From: an uncultured Hyphomonas sp.
GTDB lineage: Bacteria; Pseudomonadota; Alphaproteobacteria; Caulobacterales; Hyphomonadaceae
NCBI RefSeq assembly: GCF_963675305.1
Contig: NZ_OY776147.1
Location: 2,356,001-2,420,000, forward strand
Length of the DNA stretch: 64,000 nucleotides
Direction: 5' to 3'
Numbering within the stretch: the stretch's first letter is position 1; every line of letters starts with the position of its first letter. Shown here piece by piece: positions 49,082-57,801 of the stretch. A program made the translations under genes and the position numbers. A model generated the notes under the pieces. The model saw only the letters and a list, made by a program, of their open reading frames with translations, was not told the DNA's origin and did no database searches.

Positions 49082-50653
49082 TTACCGCGCCGGGACGTGA
49101 GCGGCGATCAGTTGCGGGCCATCGGCGGCGAAGGCACGCTCCAGCGCCGTGTCGAACTCTTCCGCCGTGAAGGCATCCTGCGCTTCGACGCCCTGTGCCT
49201 CGGCCAGCTTGACCCAATCGATTTCCGGCTCGCCAAGTTCCAGCATCGACTTCGCTGTCGGGCCGGGATTGCCAGCGCCGGTGCGGGCGAGCTCGATGTT
49301 CAGGATACGGTAGGAATGATTGACGAAGACGACATTGACCACGTTCGCCTCTTCCCGCGCCATGCTCCACAAGGACTGGTTCGTATACATGGCTGCGCCA
49401 TCGCCTGAGATGCAAAGCACTTTCCGGTCCGGCGCGGCGACCGCTGCGCCGAGCGCGAGCGGCATGCCCTGCCCGATGGCGCCGCCCGTCAGCATCATCC
49501 AGTCATGCGGCTGAGCCTTCTGGGTCATCAGGAAGCATGGCAGGCCGTTCGACACGCCATCATCGGAGACGAAAGTGCCTTCTGGCATATGGCGCGCGAG
49601 GGCCATGCCAACTGTCATGGCATTCAGGTCGCCGGTGGGCTGGCCGGGAATATCCAGTTCGGCGAACTCGGCGGCATCCTTCGCGCCGATGGCATCGGCA
49701 AGTGCACTGAGGATCGCGGCGCTGTCGGTTTCCGGCCCGCCAATGATATACGGCTCGCAGCCTTCCGGCACGAGCACGGATGGCTTGCCCGGATAGGAGA
49801 AGAAGGCAACCGGCACCTGCGTGCCAGCGACCAGCATCAGGTCGGCGCCTTCAAGGTCAGCGATGGCGCCTTCAGCGAAATATTGCATGCGATCCGGAAT
49901 GAAAGTTCCGGCGCCGCGCGCCTGGCGCGGGAAGAAGGTGTCAGTCATGACACGGAGGCCGGCGGCTTTGAGGCGCGCACCTTGTGCCAGGCCTTCCTTG
50001 GTCAGGGATGTGCCGTTGATCAGGATGACGGGCTTTTTCGCATCTTTCAGCTTGCGGGCGGCGTCCTCGATCCGAGCCGCATCCGGCTTGCGCAGCGCGG
50101 GACGCGCGCGGGTCTTGCCGGGCTTGCCACCTTCGGTCCAGGCCGTGTCGGCGGGCAGCAGCAGGCTGACCGGGCCTGGCACAGGGCCAAAACTCGCCTC
50201 CCAGGCCTCAGCCGCCCGGTCCCCGGCATCGCCCACTTTGTCAGCAGACTTGATCCAGTTGGAGTTCGGCCCGGCAAGGCCAAGGATGTTGGAGGTCAGC
50301 GGCGCATCATAGCGCAGGTGCGGCACAGCATGGTCCCCGATGACATTGATCATCGGCGTCCAGGCGCGCTTGGCATTATGAATATTCGCCCCGCCATTCA
50401 TGTAACCGGCACCGAGGTGCAGCAGCGTCATGGCCGGACCGCCGGTAACGCGGGCATGCCCATCGGCCGCCCCGGTCGCGACACCTTCAAACAGGCACAG
50501 GACAGATTTGATGCGCGGCTCATGGTCGAGCGCGGTCACAAGGTGCATCTCGGAGGTGCCGGGATTGGCGAAACAGGCGGTGACGCCATGGTCAGCCAGC
50601 GTTGAGACGAGCGCTTCGGCCCCGGTCATCGTTTGAACCTGCGTGTCGGCCAT
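49082..50653 (-). CDS. acetolactate synthase large subunit-like ThDP enzyme
   Basis: 523 residues. The ThDP Glu is in LFEGVATGAADG, the central domain spans residues 190-330, and the Mg/ThDP motif is ISGDGAAMYTNQSLWSMAREEANVVNVVFVNHSYRILN (parts: SGDGAAM, FVNHSYRILN). It has the three-domain layout of ALS, benzoylformate decarboxylase and oxalyl-CoA decarboxylase. The catalytic acid-base His of decarboxylases is not clear, and no small subunit gene is adjacent, so branched-chain synthesis is unlikely. Substrate open; the next gene, an acyl-CoA synthetase, suggests aromatic or acid degradation. Confidence 0.85.
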   Translation of the reverse strand: MADTQVQTMTGAEALVSTLADHGVTACFANPGTSEMHLVTALDHEPRIKSVLCLFEGVATGAADGHARVTGGPAMTLLHLGAGYMNGGANIHNAKRAWTPMINVIGDHAVPHLRYDAPLTSNILGLAGPNSNWIKSADKVGDAGDRAAEAWEASFGPVPGPVSLLLPADTAWTEGGKPGKTRARPALRKPDAARIEDAARKLKDAKKPVILINGTSLTKEGLAQGARLKAAGLRVMTDTFFPRQARGAGTFIPDRMQYFAEGAIADLEGADLMLVAGTQVPVAFFSYPGKPSVLVPEGCEPYIIGGPETDSAAILSALADAIGAKDAAEFAELDIPGQPTGDLNAMTVGMALARHMPEGTFVSDDGVSNGLPCFLMTQKAQPHDWMMLTGGAIGQGMPLALGAAVAAPDRKVLCISGDGAAMYTNQSLWSMAREEANVVNVVFVNHSYRILNIELARTGAGNPGPTAKSMLELGEPEIDWVKLAEAQGVEAQDAFTAEEFDTALERAFAADGPQLIAAHVPAR

Positions 50654-50708
50654 GGTGTTTCCTTCCTGTCGTCTCTGTTGACCGTGTTTAGCCTGTCGGC
50701 GTTTCCGA

Positions 50709-52577
50709 TCAACGCCTGAGGTCTATGATTTCCGGTGCGGGCTCTGCGGCATAAAGCTTGTCGACATCCGCCCGGCGCAGGTCCTGCGTGCGGGACTGGT
50801 TGATATAGCCCTTCTCGGTGATCTCACCGGCATCGGCGCGAGGCGGGACCGGTTGCAGCAGGACACGGGCGATCCGCGCCGCCGGGTTCGGGTGGTGGCG
50901 GTTGTGATCCTGCAGGCCCAGCGTCACATGCTCGATCACCTTGGGGTGACGGGCGAGGTCTTCCAGCGGCAGCGGCTCGCCGACGAGGCGCTGGCACCAG
51001 GCCTCATTGAGGAAGCCGAGCAGCGTGATGTCGGCCTGGTTCAGTCCGCAGACCACGGCGTCGGACAGCGCGCCGCCTGTTGCGGCGACCGCCTGCACGC
51101 GTACCGTACCGGCGGAAACCCATGTGCCATTGGAGAGCTTGAACTCCTCCGCTGTACGGCCGTCAAAGGCGAGGCCGCGCTCGGGATTATCGGGATCAAC
51201 GAAACGCACAGCGTCGCCGAGCTTGTAGAAGCCTTCTTCGTCGAAGGCTTCGGCTGTCTTGTCCGGATTGCGGTAATAGCCGGGCGTAATGTTCACACCT
51301 TTGACGCGCAATTCCATCTTCTCGCCATTCGGCACCATCTTGAATGTGTTGCCCGGCAGCGGCAGGCCGATCAGGCCCATCCGGTCATTCGGCCAGTGGA
51401 CATTGGACGCCGTCGGCGCGGTCTCGGTGGCGCCATAGCCTGCCGACAGCGAGATACGCTCGCCGGTCGTGCGGACAGCGACGGCCTGAATGCGCTCATA
51501 AATGTCCTGTCCCATGGAGGCCCCGCCATAGGCCATGCAGACAAGGCGGGAGAAGAAGGCGTCGGCCAGTTCCTGGTCGCGCTCCAGTTCCGTCGCGAGC
51601 GCGGCCCAGGCGGCCGGCACGGTGGTGTGCTGGGTCGTCGGCACATCTTTCAGATTGCGGATCATGGCCGGCAGGCGTGCAGGCGTCGGGGCGCCTTCGT
51701 CGATGTACAGCGTCCCGCCCCAGTCCAGCATGTTGTGCAGGATGGAGTGGGCGCCATAAGTGTGGCTCCACGGCAGGAAGTTACACATGACCTGCGGCCC
51801 GCCGGTGATCTCATCAAGGCGTGCTTCGTCCCACACAGACCGGATCATACGGGCATTACAGGCGACCATGGAATGCAGATTTATGACCGCCTTGGGCTCA
51901 CCCGTTGACCCCGATGTCATCATGTAGCTGGCAACCGTGTCCGGCGTGAGCCGGTCATAGGCCGCATCGGTTTCCGGCCCCGGGGCGCGGCCGAACTGTT
52001 CGATCCGGACAGCGTCGCACCGCTCCGGTGCCTCGCCGCCATGGATCACGACCCGGCCTTCCATGCCCATGCCGTCCAGCCCGCGCTGATAGGCGGCGCC
52101 ATCCTCGACATAGATGAATTTCGGCTCGATCAGGTGGTCGATATATTTCAGGCGCCCAAGGTCTTCCGACAGCAGCGCATAGGCTGGCGTTACGGGAACG
52201 ACCGGGCAGCCGGCCCACATCGCCGCGTATTTGATCAGCGCATGATCCACGGCATTGGCCGACAGGATCATCAGCGGCGCATCCGGGCTGCCACCGGCAT
52301 CGAGGAAGCCCTGCGCCAGCCGCTTCACCGTGGCGAGGCCCTGCGCATAGGTGACTTCCCGCCAGCCATCGCTGCCGTCCTTCGGCCGTTCGGCCAGCCA
52401 GACTGTGTCAGGCCTCTCCGCAGCCCATTTCACCAGTGGCGCCAGCATGTGCGGCGGGCAGGCCTTCAGCGGATTGCCATTGTCGAGATAGATCGTGCCG
52501 TCATCCCGGCGGTCCACCTTCAGCTTCAGCGGAAGGTAGGGCACTTCGCGGAACGGAATATGTGCTGTGTCGGCCAC
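50709..52577 (-). CDS. AMP-binding acyl-CoA synthetase, feruloyl-CoA synthase-like
   Basis: 622 residues. The ATP motif is MMTSGSTGEPKAVIN; YGATETAPTAS replaces the usual YGxTE; the catalytic loop is GRTAEEFKLSNGTWVS. The tail has GEITEKGYINQSRTQDLRRADV with the adenylation Lys in TEKGYIN. The pattern and length match feruloyl-/caffeoyl-CoA synthases and their relatives. It activates an acid to its CoA ester in an ATP-dependent step. The ThDP enzyme gene is 55 bases downstream on the same strand. Aromatic-acid pathway genes (such as fcs partner ech) are not visible here. Confidence 0.88.
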   Translation of the reverse strand: MADTAHIPFREVPYLPLKLKVDRRDDGTIYLDNGNPLKACPPHMLAPLVKWAAERPDTVWLAERPKDGSDGWREVTYAQGLATVKRLAQGFLDAGGSPDAPLMILSANAVDHALIKYAAMWAGCPVVPVTPAYALLSEDLGRLKYIDHLIEPKFIYVEDGAAYQRGLDGMGMEGRVVIHGGEAPERCDAVRIEQFGRAPGPETDAAYDRLTPDTVASYMMTSGSTGEPKAVINLHSMVACNARMIRSVWDEARLDEITGGPQVMCNFLPWSHTYGAHSILHNMLDWGGTLYIDEGAPTPARLPAMIRNLKDVPTTQHTTVPAAWAALATELERDQELADAFFSRLVCMAYGGASMGQDIYERIQAVAVRTTGERISLSAGYGATETAPTASNVHWPNDRMGLIGLPLPGNTFKMVPNGEKMELRVKGVNITPGYYRNPDKTAEAFDEEGFYKLGDAVRFVDPDNPERGLAFDGRTAEEFKLSNGTWVSAGTVRVQAVAATGGALSDAVVCGLNQADITLLGFLNEAWCQRLVGEPLPLEDLARHPKVIEHVTLGLQDHNRHHPNPAARIARVLLQPVPPRADAGEITEKGYINQSRTQDLRRADVDKLYAAEPAPEIIDLRR

Positions 52578-52612
52578 GCCGTGGCTCTCCCTGATTTATT
52601 GTTTTTTCCGGC

Positions 52613-53398
52613 TCAAACGAGGCCGCGTGTGGGAATGTGGACCACATGGCCGCAATGCTTGCAATGGACCGCATCCCGGTCATGCATCATCAGGCCGCAT
52701 TCAGGGCACTCGTATTCCACCTTGTCGTTCGGCTCGATGATCGCCTTCAGCAGCTGCAGGAACAGGGTGAGACCCAACACCATGATCATGATGGACAGGA
52801 TCCGGCCCCAGCGGCCGATCATCAGCACGTCGCCATAGCCTGTCGTCGTCAGGCTGGTGATCGTGAAGTAGAGCGCGTCCAGATAGGTGTGGATATTCGG
52901 GTTGAGCCCCACCTGCGTGGCATAGACCAGCGCTGACATGATGAAGACGAACACGATCAGGTTCGTCACCTTGTCGATCACCTGTTCATGCCGCTGGAAG
53001 AAGGGCGTCAGGATCTTGATCCGGCGCACGAAGGTAAATGCCCGGATGGCCCGCATCGCCCGCAGGACCCTCAGGAACGCAAAGTTCGAGACAAGCAGAG
53101 GCGCCAGCATGGTCACCACGACGATCAGGTCCGCCATGTTCACAGGCCGGAAGAAGAAATTCAGCCGGTGCCGGGCGATGTAAAACCGGGCCAGATAGTC
53201 AAAGGCGATCACAATCCCGATCACATAGTCCAGCAGGACATGATGATAGCCGCGCTGCTCGAACGGCGCCCACAGGAAGTAGGCGATCGTGACGAAATCG
53301 AAGGTCAGCATCAGCCAGCGGAACCGGAACGGCCAGGTCCCGTGCCCTTCATACAGCCAGAAAAGGGCCCGGTTCAGCCCTTTGCGTTCATGCTTCAT
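52613..53398 (-). CDS. voltage-gated potassium-channel-like ion transporter with C-terminal zinc ribbon
   Basis: 261 residues. Hydrophobic helices S1-S6 are present; S4 is RVLRAMRAIRAFTFVRRI with repeated Arg every third or fourth residue. The selectivity filter is TTTGYGD (184-190), normal for K+. After S6 a cytoplasmic tail carries a four-Cys ribbon, CPEC (231-234) and CKHC (246-249). Its ATG shares its first base with the stop of the preceding HD-hydrolase gene (TGATG), so both are translated together. The function may be membrane-potential control; the ribbon is unusual in K+ channels of this size. Confidence 0.88.
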   Translation of the reverse strand: MKHERKGLNRALFWLYEGHGTWPFRFRWLMLTFDFVTIAYFLWAPFEQRGYHHVLLDYVIGIVIAFDYLARFYIARHRLNFFFRPVNMADLIVVVTMLAPLLVSNFAFLRVLRAMRAIRAFTFVRRIKILTPFFQRHEQVIDKVTNLIVFVFIMSALVYATQVGLNPNIHTYLDALYFTITSLTTTGYGDVLMIGRWGRILSIMIMVLGLTLFLQLLKAIIEPNDKVEYECPECGLMMHDRDAVHCKHCGHVVHIPTRGLV

Positions 53399-53985
53399 CA
53401 CCCCTGCTCCAACGCCCGCATGGCGCGCGTCAGATTCGCCCGCGCCGCAGCGTCCCATTCTGCATGGGCGATGTCGGTGAAGTAAAGGCGCGGACGGGAG
53501 AGGAACCCTTTCAGGATTGCCCCGCGTCCGGCTCGGTAGGCCTCTTCCGGCACGAAGGCATATTCCGCGCGGATGTCCTGCTCGTACTGGTCATAGACGG
53601 CTACGGGCGCGCCGAGGATCGACAGGTCCATGTCCAGGAACAAGGCGAGGTCTCCGGCATCCTGCGCCGGCAGCCCCTCCGGTACGGTATGGGTCGCCGT
53701 GGCCCGGATGATCGTAGCTGCGAACTCTATGTCGTGGGGAGAGAGGTGGCCCGCCGCCTCCTGCTCCAGCAGCTGCGCGCTCTTTTCCTCATTGTCCTTG
53801 GCCTTCGGATCGTAGATCGCATCGTGCCAATAAAGCGCCCACAAAACGGGGCCCGGACGATTGAGGTACCGCACCCAGCGGCGATAATGGCCGAGCAGTG
53901 CCTCGACATGCGCCCAGGTATGATAGTGGCGCTGCGGCTCGCCATGGCGCTGGCGCAGGGCTTCCATCAGGGAGGCTGGGATCAA
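53398..53985 (-). CDS. HD-superfamily phosphohydrolase-like protein (COG4339 type)
   Basis: 195 residues. RHYHTWAHVEALLGHY gives the first His pair and ALYWHDAIYDPKAKDNEEKSAQL the HD motif (WHD), typical of the small predicted metal-dependent HD hydrolases of COG4339. No exact substrate is known. The start is TTG 53985, overlapping the stop of the upstream gene (TTGA) and preceded by TGGAG; an ATG at 53967 lacks a ribosome site. The stop overlaps the channel gene. It thus sits in a three-gene chain between dihydroorotase-like and channel genes. Confidence 0.82.
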   Translation of the reverse strand: MIPASLMEALRQRHGEPQRHYHTWAHVEALLGHYRRWVRYLNRPGPVLWALYWHDAIYDPKAKDNEEKSAQLLEQEAAGHLSPHDIEFAATIIRATATHTVPEGLPAQDAGDLALFLDMDLSILGAPVAVYDQYEQDIRAEYAFVPEEAYRAGRGAILKGFLSRPRLYFTDIAHAEWDAAARANLTRAMRALEQG

Positions 53986-55322
53986 TTGGCAGGCTCCAGG
54001 GTTTCGTTGAAACGCACGGGCTTGCCGCCGCCTTTCTTTACGATCTCTCCGTCACGCATGACAAAGCCGCCGCGGATGATGGTGGCGACCGGCCAGCCGG
54101 TTGCCTCGAAGCCGTCGAACGGGGTCCAGCCGCATTTCGATTTCGACCAGTCAGTCGTGATCGTCTCCTTGCGCTTCAGGTCCACGACCGTGAAGTCGGC
54201 ATGGTAGCCCTCGGCGATCCGGCCCTTGTCGGCGAGGCCGAAGACACGCTGTGGCCCGGCGCTCGTCAGCTCGACGAAGCGCTGCAGGCTCAGCTTTCCA
54301 TTGTTCACATGGGTCAGCATGATCGGTACCGTGGTCTGCACGCCCGGCATGCCGGAGGGGCTGGCCGGATAAGGCCGGGCCTTTTCTTCCTTCGTGTGCG
54401 GAGCATGGTCAGACCCCATCACATCGACGATACCGGCGTTCAGCGCGCGCCACAGAGCGTCCTGATGGCGCTGCTCGCGGATCGGCGGGTTCATCTGGGC
54501 GTAGCCCTTGAGGCGCTCATAGCATTCGGGCGCCGCGAGGGTGAGGTGCTGCGGCAGGCATTCCACGCTGGCGATGTCTTTCGCATCGCGCAGGAGCTCC
54601 ATCTCCTCAGCTGTGGAAATGTGCAGCACGTGAATGCGCTTGCCGACCTTGCGGGCGAGACGCAGCAGGCGCGTGGTCGAAGAGACGGCTGCCTCGACAT
54701 CGCGCACAACCGGATGGCTGCGCCAATCTCCCTCTACCGCGAGGTTCCGGCGCATTTCGAGCCGGTATTCGTCTTCGGAATGGAAGGCGGCGCGGCGCTT
54801 GATCGCGCGCAGCACGGCTTCGACGCCTTCATCATCGGCAATCAACAGGTCGCCGGTCGAGGCGCCCATGAAGACCTTCACGCCACAACAGCCGAGCATG
54901 CGCTCCATCTCGGGCAGCAAATCGATATTCTGGTGCGTGGCGCCGGCATAGAAGGCGTGGTCGACATCCATGCGGCCGGCAGCGCGGTCCAGCTTGTCCT
55001 GCAGGGCGGCTGGCGTCGTGGTGGCCGGGTTGGTGTTCGGCATTTCGAACACGGCAACGACCCCGCCAAGCGCGGCAGAGCGCGCCTCGGTTTCGAGATC
55101 TGCCTTGTACTCCATGCCCGGCTCGCGGAAGTGAACCTGGCTGTCGATGACGCCCGGCAGGATGTGCAGGCCGGTGGCGCCATAAATCTCGCCAGCCGAT
55201 GCACCGGAGAGGTCTCCGATGCGGGCAATACGCTCACCGCGCACGCCGATATCGGCCTCCATTTCACCACCAGGAGTGACGACAGTGCCGCCGCGAAGGA
55301 TCAGGTCGTAAGTCTCGCTCAT
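53982..55322 (-). CDS. dihydroorotase-family amidohydrolase, first metal-ligand His replaced by Gln
   Basis: 446 residues. It has the COG0044 amidohydrolase fold. The motif where canonical dihydroorotase reads D-x-H-x-H-x-R is DSQVHFRE here: the first metal His is Gln62, while His64 and Arg66 remain. Other ligand positions look kept: VKVFMG (carboxylated Lys), FHSEDE, HVLHIST and the catalytic Asp in GSDHAPH. DHOase-like proteins with a Gln at this place occur in other alphaproteobacteria. It may be a working PyrC variant with a different metal geometry or another cyclic-amidohydrolase. The gene overlaps the HD-hydrolase start by four bases. Confidence 0.82.
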   Translation of the reverse strand: MSETYDLILRGGTVVTPGGEMEADIGVRGERIARIGDLSGASAGEIYGATGLHILPGVIDSQVHFREPGMEYKADLETEARSAALGGVVAVFEMPNTNPATTTPAALQDKLDRAAGRMDVDHAFYAGATHQNIDLLPEMERMLGCCGVKVFMGASTGDLLIADDEGVEAVLRAIKRRAAFHSEDEYRLEMRRNLAVEGDWRSHPVVRDVEAAVSSTTRLLRLARKVGKRIHVLHISTAEEMELLRDAKDIASVECLPQHLTLAAPECYERLKGYAQMNPPIREQRHQDALWRALNAGIVDVMGSDHAPHTKEEKARPYPASPSGMPGVQTTVPIMLTHVNNGKLSLQRFVELTSAGPQRVFGLADKGRIAEGYHADFTVVDLKRKETITTDWSKSKCGWTPFDGFEATGWPVATIIRGGFVMRDGEIVKKGGGKPVRFNETLEPAN

Positions 55323-55465
55323 GAGGCCCTATATGCGCCCGCAGGCACGTCCTGTCACCCGCCCCGTCTGCACGCAAGATGACGCGGCGTGACACTTGCC
55401 CTTTGCGCCCCTGCGCATAGGCTGAACAGAGACTGCGGGACAACACTGCAGCAGGAGGAAATGGA

Positions 55466-56107
55466 ATGCCCAGGTTGAAACAGGCCGGGCGCGAGGCCGG
55501 TAACCCCTATGCCAACCGTCTCTTCGACCTTTTGTTCGAAGACCGCGACCCGCTGACAGAGCCCGGCACTGCCACCGGAACACCCGGAAACTGGTGGACC
55601 GTGTTCAACATCGTACCGGACGCCTTCGAGCATACGACAGAAGGCTTCCGCTTCTATCGATCGCCAAACCGCAAGCTGAGCGCGAAACATCGCGAGTTCG
55701 GGCAGATCCGGGCAGGCTATGCCGTTGGCAGCCAGTTTGTCTTTTCGCAGCACTGCAAGGCCGCCCGCGATGCCGGCTTCACCGAGGAACAGGTCCAGGC
55801 CATTCCGCACTGGCAGGTCGCTGATTGCTATGATGAAACAGAGCGGGCCCTGCTGGCCTACACAGACGCGCTGGTGCTGGATCGCGGACGCGTGCCCGAC
55901 GGGGTTTTCGAAACGCTGAAGAAGCATCTCAGCGACGAGGAAATCCTCGAATTCACCTACATCACCTGCACCTACATGATGCATGCGGTGATGAGCCGGG
56001 CGCTGCGCCTTGAATATGACGATGTGGATGAACGGGTGGTCGAAGTACCCGCCCCCACCGGCGACAGCGCCGATGTCATGAACATGGTCGATACGGAGGA
56101 GAACTGA
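55466..56107 (+). CDS. carboxymuconolactone decarboxylase (CMD/AhpD-like) family protein
   Basis: 213 residues. The CMD core is GQIRAGYAVGSQFVFSQHCKAARDAGFTEEQV; the typical AhpD peroxidase CxxC is absent (here FSQHC), so thiol peroxidase activity is unlikely. FTYITCTYMMHAVMSRALRLEYDDVD is the second helix pair. Good AGGAGG ribosome site. Two bases separate it from a VOC gene, pointing to a catabolic pair acting on one substrate, perhaps an aromatic. Substrate unknown. Confidence 0.82.
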   Translation: MPRLKQAGREAGNPYANRLFDLLFEDRDPLTEPGTATGTPGNWWTVFNIVPDAFEHTTEGFRFYRSPNRKLSAKHREFGQIRAGYAVGSQFVFSQHCKAARDAGFTEEQVQAIPHWQVADCYDETERALLAYTDALVLDRGRVPDGVFETLKKHLSDEEILEFTYITCTYMMHAVMSRALRLEYDDVDERVVEVPAPTGDSADVMNMVDTEEN

Positions 56108-56109
56108 TC

Positions 56110-56649
56110 ATGGGATACCATCACCTCGCACTCGCCGCGAAGGACATGAAGGCGACGCACGATTTCTACGAACGGATCATGGGCTTCGAACTGGTAAAGG
56201 TGGAAGTCGCACCGATTCCCGGAGGCGGCTGGGGCAAGCACTTCTTCTACCGCATGGATGGCGACGACAAGCGTTTTATCGCCTTCTGGGAACTGCACGA
56301 AACCGCCGGGCAGGAAGGCTACAAGTACGACCTCAACGAAGCCGCAGGCCTGCCGCCGGGCACGAACCACTATTCCTTCACCGTGGATACGGTTGAGGAA
56401 TTGCTGGCGTGGAAGGACCGCTGGAACGCCGCCGGACTGGACGTGCTGGAGATCGATCACAACTGGTGCCACTCGGTCTACACGCGCGATCCGAACGGCA
56501 ACATGGTCGAGTTCTGCGCAACGACGGGCAGCTTCACGCCGGAAGACCGTACCCGCGCCCTCGCCGCCCTGGACGAGACCGAGTTCAAGCCTTCGCCGCC
56601 GCCCGCCAAAATGCAGCCCTGGCCTGCTGCGGAAAAAGAAGACGCCTGA
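56110..56649 (+). CDS. VOC family protein (dioxygenase-like)
   Basis: 179 residues. HHLALAAKDMKATHDFYERIMGFELVKVE (parts: HHLALAAKDM, FYERIMGF) starts the first VOC half; TNHYSFTVDTVEELLAWKD and SVYTRDPNGNMVEFCATTG give the second metal motif, with Glu in VEF. His4, His in TNHYSF and Glu in MVEF form a likely metal triad, as in extradiol dioxygenases or glyoxalases. Two bases after the CMD gene, so one operon. C-terminal tail is Pro/Lys-rich without motif. Confidence 0.85.
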   Translation: MGYHHLALAAKDMKATHDFYERIMGFELVKVEVAPIPGGGWGKHFFYRMDGDDKRFIAFWELHETAGQEGYKYDLNEAAGLPPGTNHYSFTVDTVEELLAWKDRWNAAGLDVLEIDHNWCHSVYTRDPNGNMVEFCATTGSFTPEDRTRALAALDETEFKPSPPPAKMQPWPAAEKEDA

Positions 56650-56726
56650 TCCGGAAGGCGCGCGCAGGGGGATGTTAGGGTTTTTCGCCTACGGTCCCCC
56701 GGTCTGCAGCCAGCAGGGATGAGCGC

Positions 56727-57152
56727 GTGACCTTGGCAATCGACAGCGAGGCGGTGAAACGGCTCCGGGAAAGCCCCGGCGCCCGCTATTTCGCGGCCAG
56801 CCTGGCGGCGCTGGCCATCGACTATGTCGTGACGCTGGCGCTCTACTACTTTGCCGGGCTCGACCTCTCGGTCTCCGCAGCCATTGCCTTCATCGCCGTC
56901 GGCGCCGTGTTTTACCTCGTCCATGAGTTCTGGACGTTCCGGCAGGAATCCTCCCGCTTTTCCACGCGCCGCATGGCCGCGAACATGGGCGTCCTGATCC
57001 TTTCCGGCGCCGTCCGCGTAGGTGTGATCGCTGCGCTGGAATGGGCGCGGGCCCCCGCCGGTATCTGGGTCAGCGTGTATTTCGCAGCCGGGGTCGGCGC
57101 GTCTTTCAGCACCAATTATCTCCTCAATCGCTATTTTGTGTTCCGCCGCTGA
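56727..57152 (+). CDS. GtrA family membrane protein
   Basis: 141 residues, four helices: ARYFAASLAALAIDYVVTLALYYFAG (parts: FAASLAALAIDY), the YLVHEFWTFRQ loop, MAANMGVLILSGAVRVGVIAAL and the final SFSTNYLLNRYFVFRR, the GtrA signature. GtrA proteins translocate polyprenyl-linked sugars across the inner membrane. Start GTG 56727 with GGGATGA upstream. The stop lies within a hairpin (57148-57166) before bioY. Confidence 0.85.
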   Translation: MTLAIDSEAVKRLRESPGARYFAASLAALAIDYVVTLALYYFAGLDLSVSAAIAFIAVGAVFYLVHEFWTFRQESSRFSTRRMAANMGVLILSGAVRVGVIAALEWARAPAGIWVSVYFAAGVGASFSTNYLLNRYFVFRR

Positions 57153-57166
57153 CAGGAGGTGTCAGC
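57148..57166. promoter_or_regulatory. hairpin with SD-like loop at the gtrA-bioY junction
   Basis: GCTGACA (57148-57154) and TGTCAGC (57160-57166) form a perfect 7-bp stem with loop GGAGG. It spans the GtrA stop codon. There is no T-tract after it, so it is not a simple terminator. The sequestered GGAGG is far (75 bases) from the bioY ATG. Confidence 0.45.
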
Positions 57167-57239
57167 AGAGCTGCTTGACCCGTCGCCGGCGGCATCCCAC
57201 AACTCGGCCTCCTTTCCCACCGGATACGAGGCCCTCCCC

Positions 57240-57785
57240 ATGAAGCTCGCCCAAACCCGCGCCAATACCCAGAGCCTGCTGCGCCCGCTGCTGATCGGCC
57301 TTGCCGGTGTCGCGGCGCTGTCGGCCTCCTCGCATATTTCCGTGCCGATGTACCCGGTGCCGATGACGATGCAGACGCTGGTTGTGCTGATGCTGGGCGC
57401 CCTGATGGGCCCGCGGGCGGGTGCCGCCACCGTGCTCGCATGGCTCGCACTCTCGCTGACGGGCGCCCCCGTCCTGTCTGGCGGCAAGCCGGGCCTCGTG
57501 GCCCTCGCCGGACCGACAGCAGGCTATCTGATCTCCTTCCCGCTGGTCGCGTTCGCAGCCGGATACCTGCCCAGGGGCGACCGGCTTCGCGCGCATGGCG
57601 CCCGGCTCGCCGGCTTTGTGGCCTTGCACGGCGTGATCCTGTTTGCCGGCTGGAGCTGGCTGTCTGCACTGACCGGGCCGGAGATTGCCTTCGCGACGGG
57701 CGTGGCGCCGTTCCTGCTGGGCGCGCTGATCAAGAGCGGCCTTGCCACAGCGCTGCTGGCAGCCTTCCCGCGCCGGGTAAACTGA
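57240..57785 (+). CDS. bioY: biotin transporter BioY
   Basis: 181 residues and about six hydrophobic helices. VPMYPVPMTMQTLVVLMLGALMGPRAGAATVLAWLAL (parts: VPMYPVPMTMQTL, MGPRAGAATVL) is the BioY signature, followed by GGKPGLVALAGPTAGYLISFP, the second conserved block. It takes up biotin, alone or with an ECF module. No BioR site (TTATMKATAA type) was found upstream. Start ATG 57240 with GAGG nine bases before; the frame is open back to GTG 57159. Distance to ygfZ is 16 bases. Confidence 0.92.
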   Translation: MKLAQTRANTQSLLRPLLIGLAGVAALSASSHISVPMYPVPMTMQTLVVLMLGALMGPRAGAATVLAWLALSLTGAPVLSGGKPGLVALAGPTAGYLISFPLVAFAAGYLPRGDRLRAHGARLAGFVALHGVILFAGWSWLSALTGPEIAFATGVAPFLLGALIKSGLATALLAAFPRRVN

Positions 57786-57801
57786 GACGGGGACACCGAG
57801 C

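Noticed and set aside
57100..57240. Search for a BioR-type or riboswitch site before bioY
   Set aside because: No TTATCTATAA-like palindrome and no known riboswitch core were found; only the 7-bp hairpin remains.
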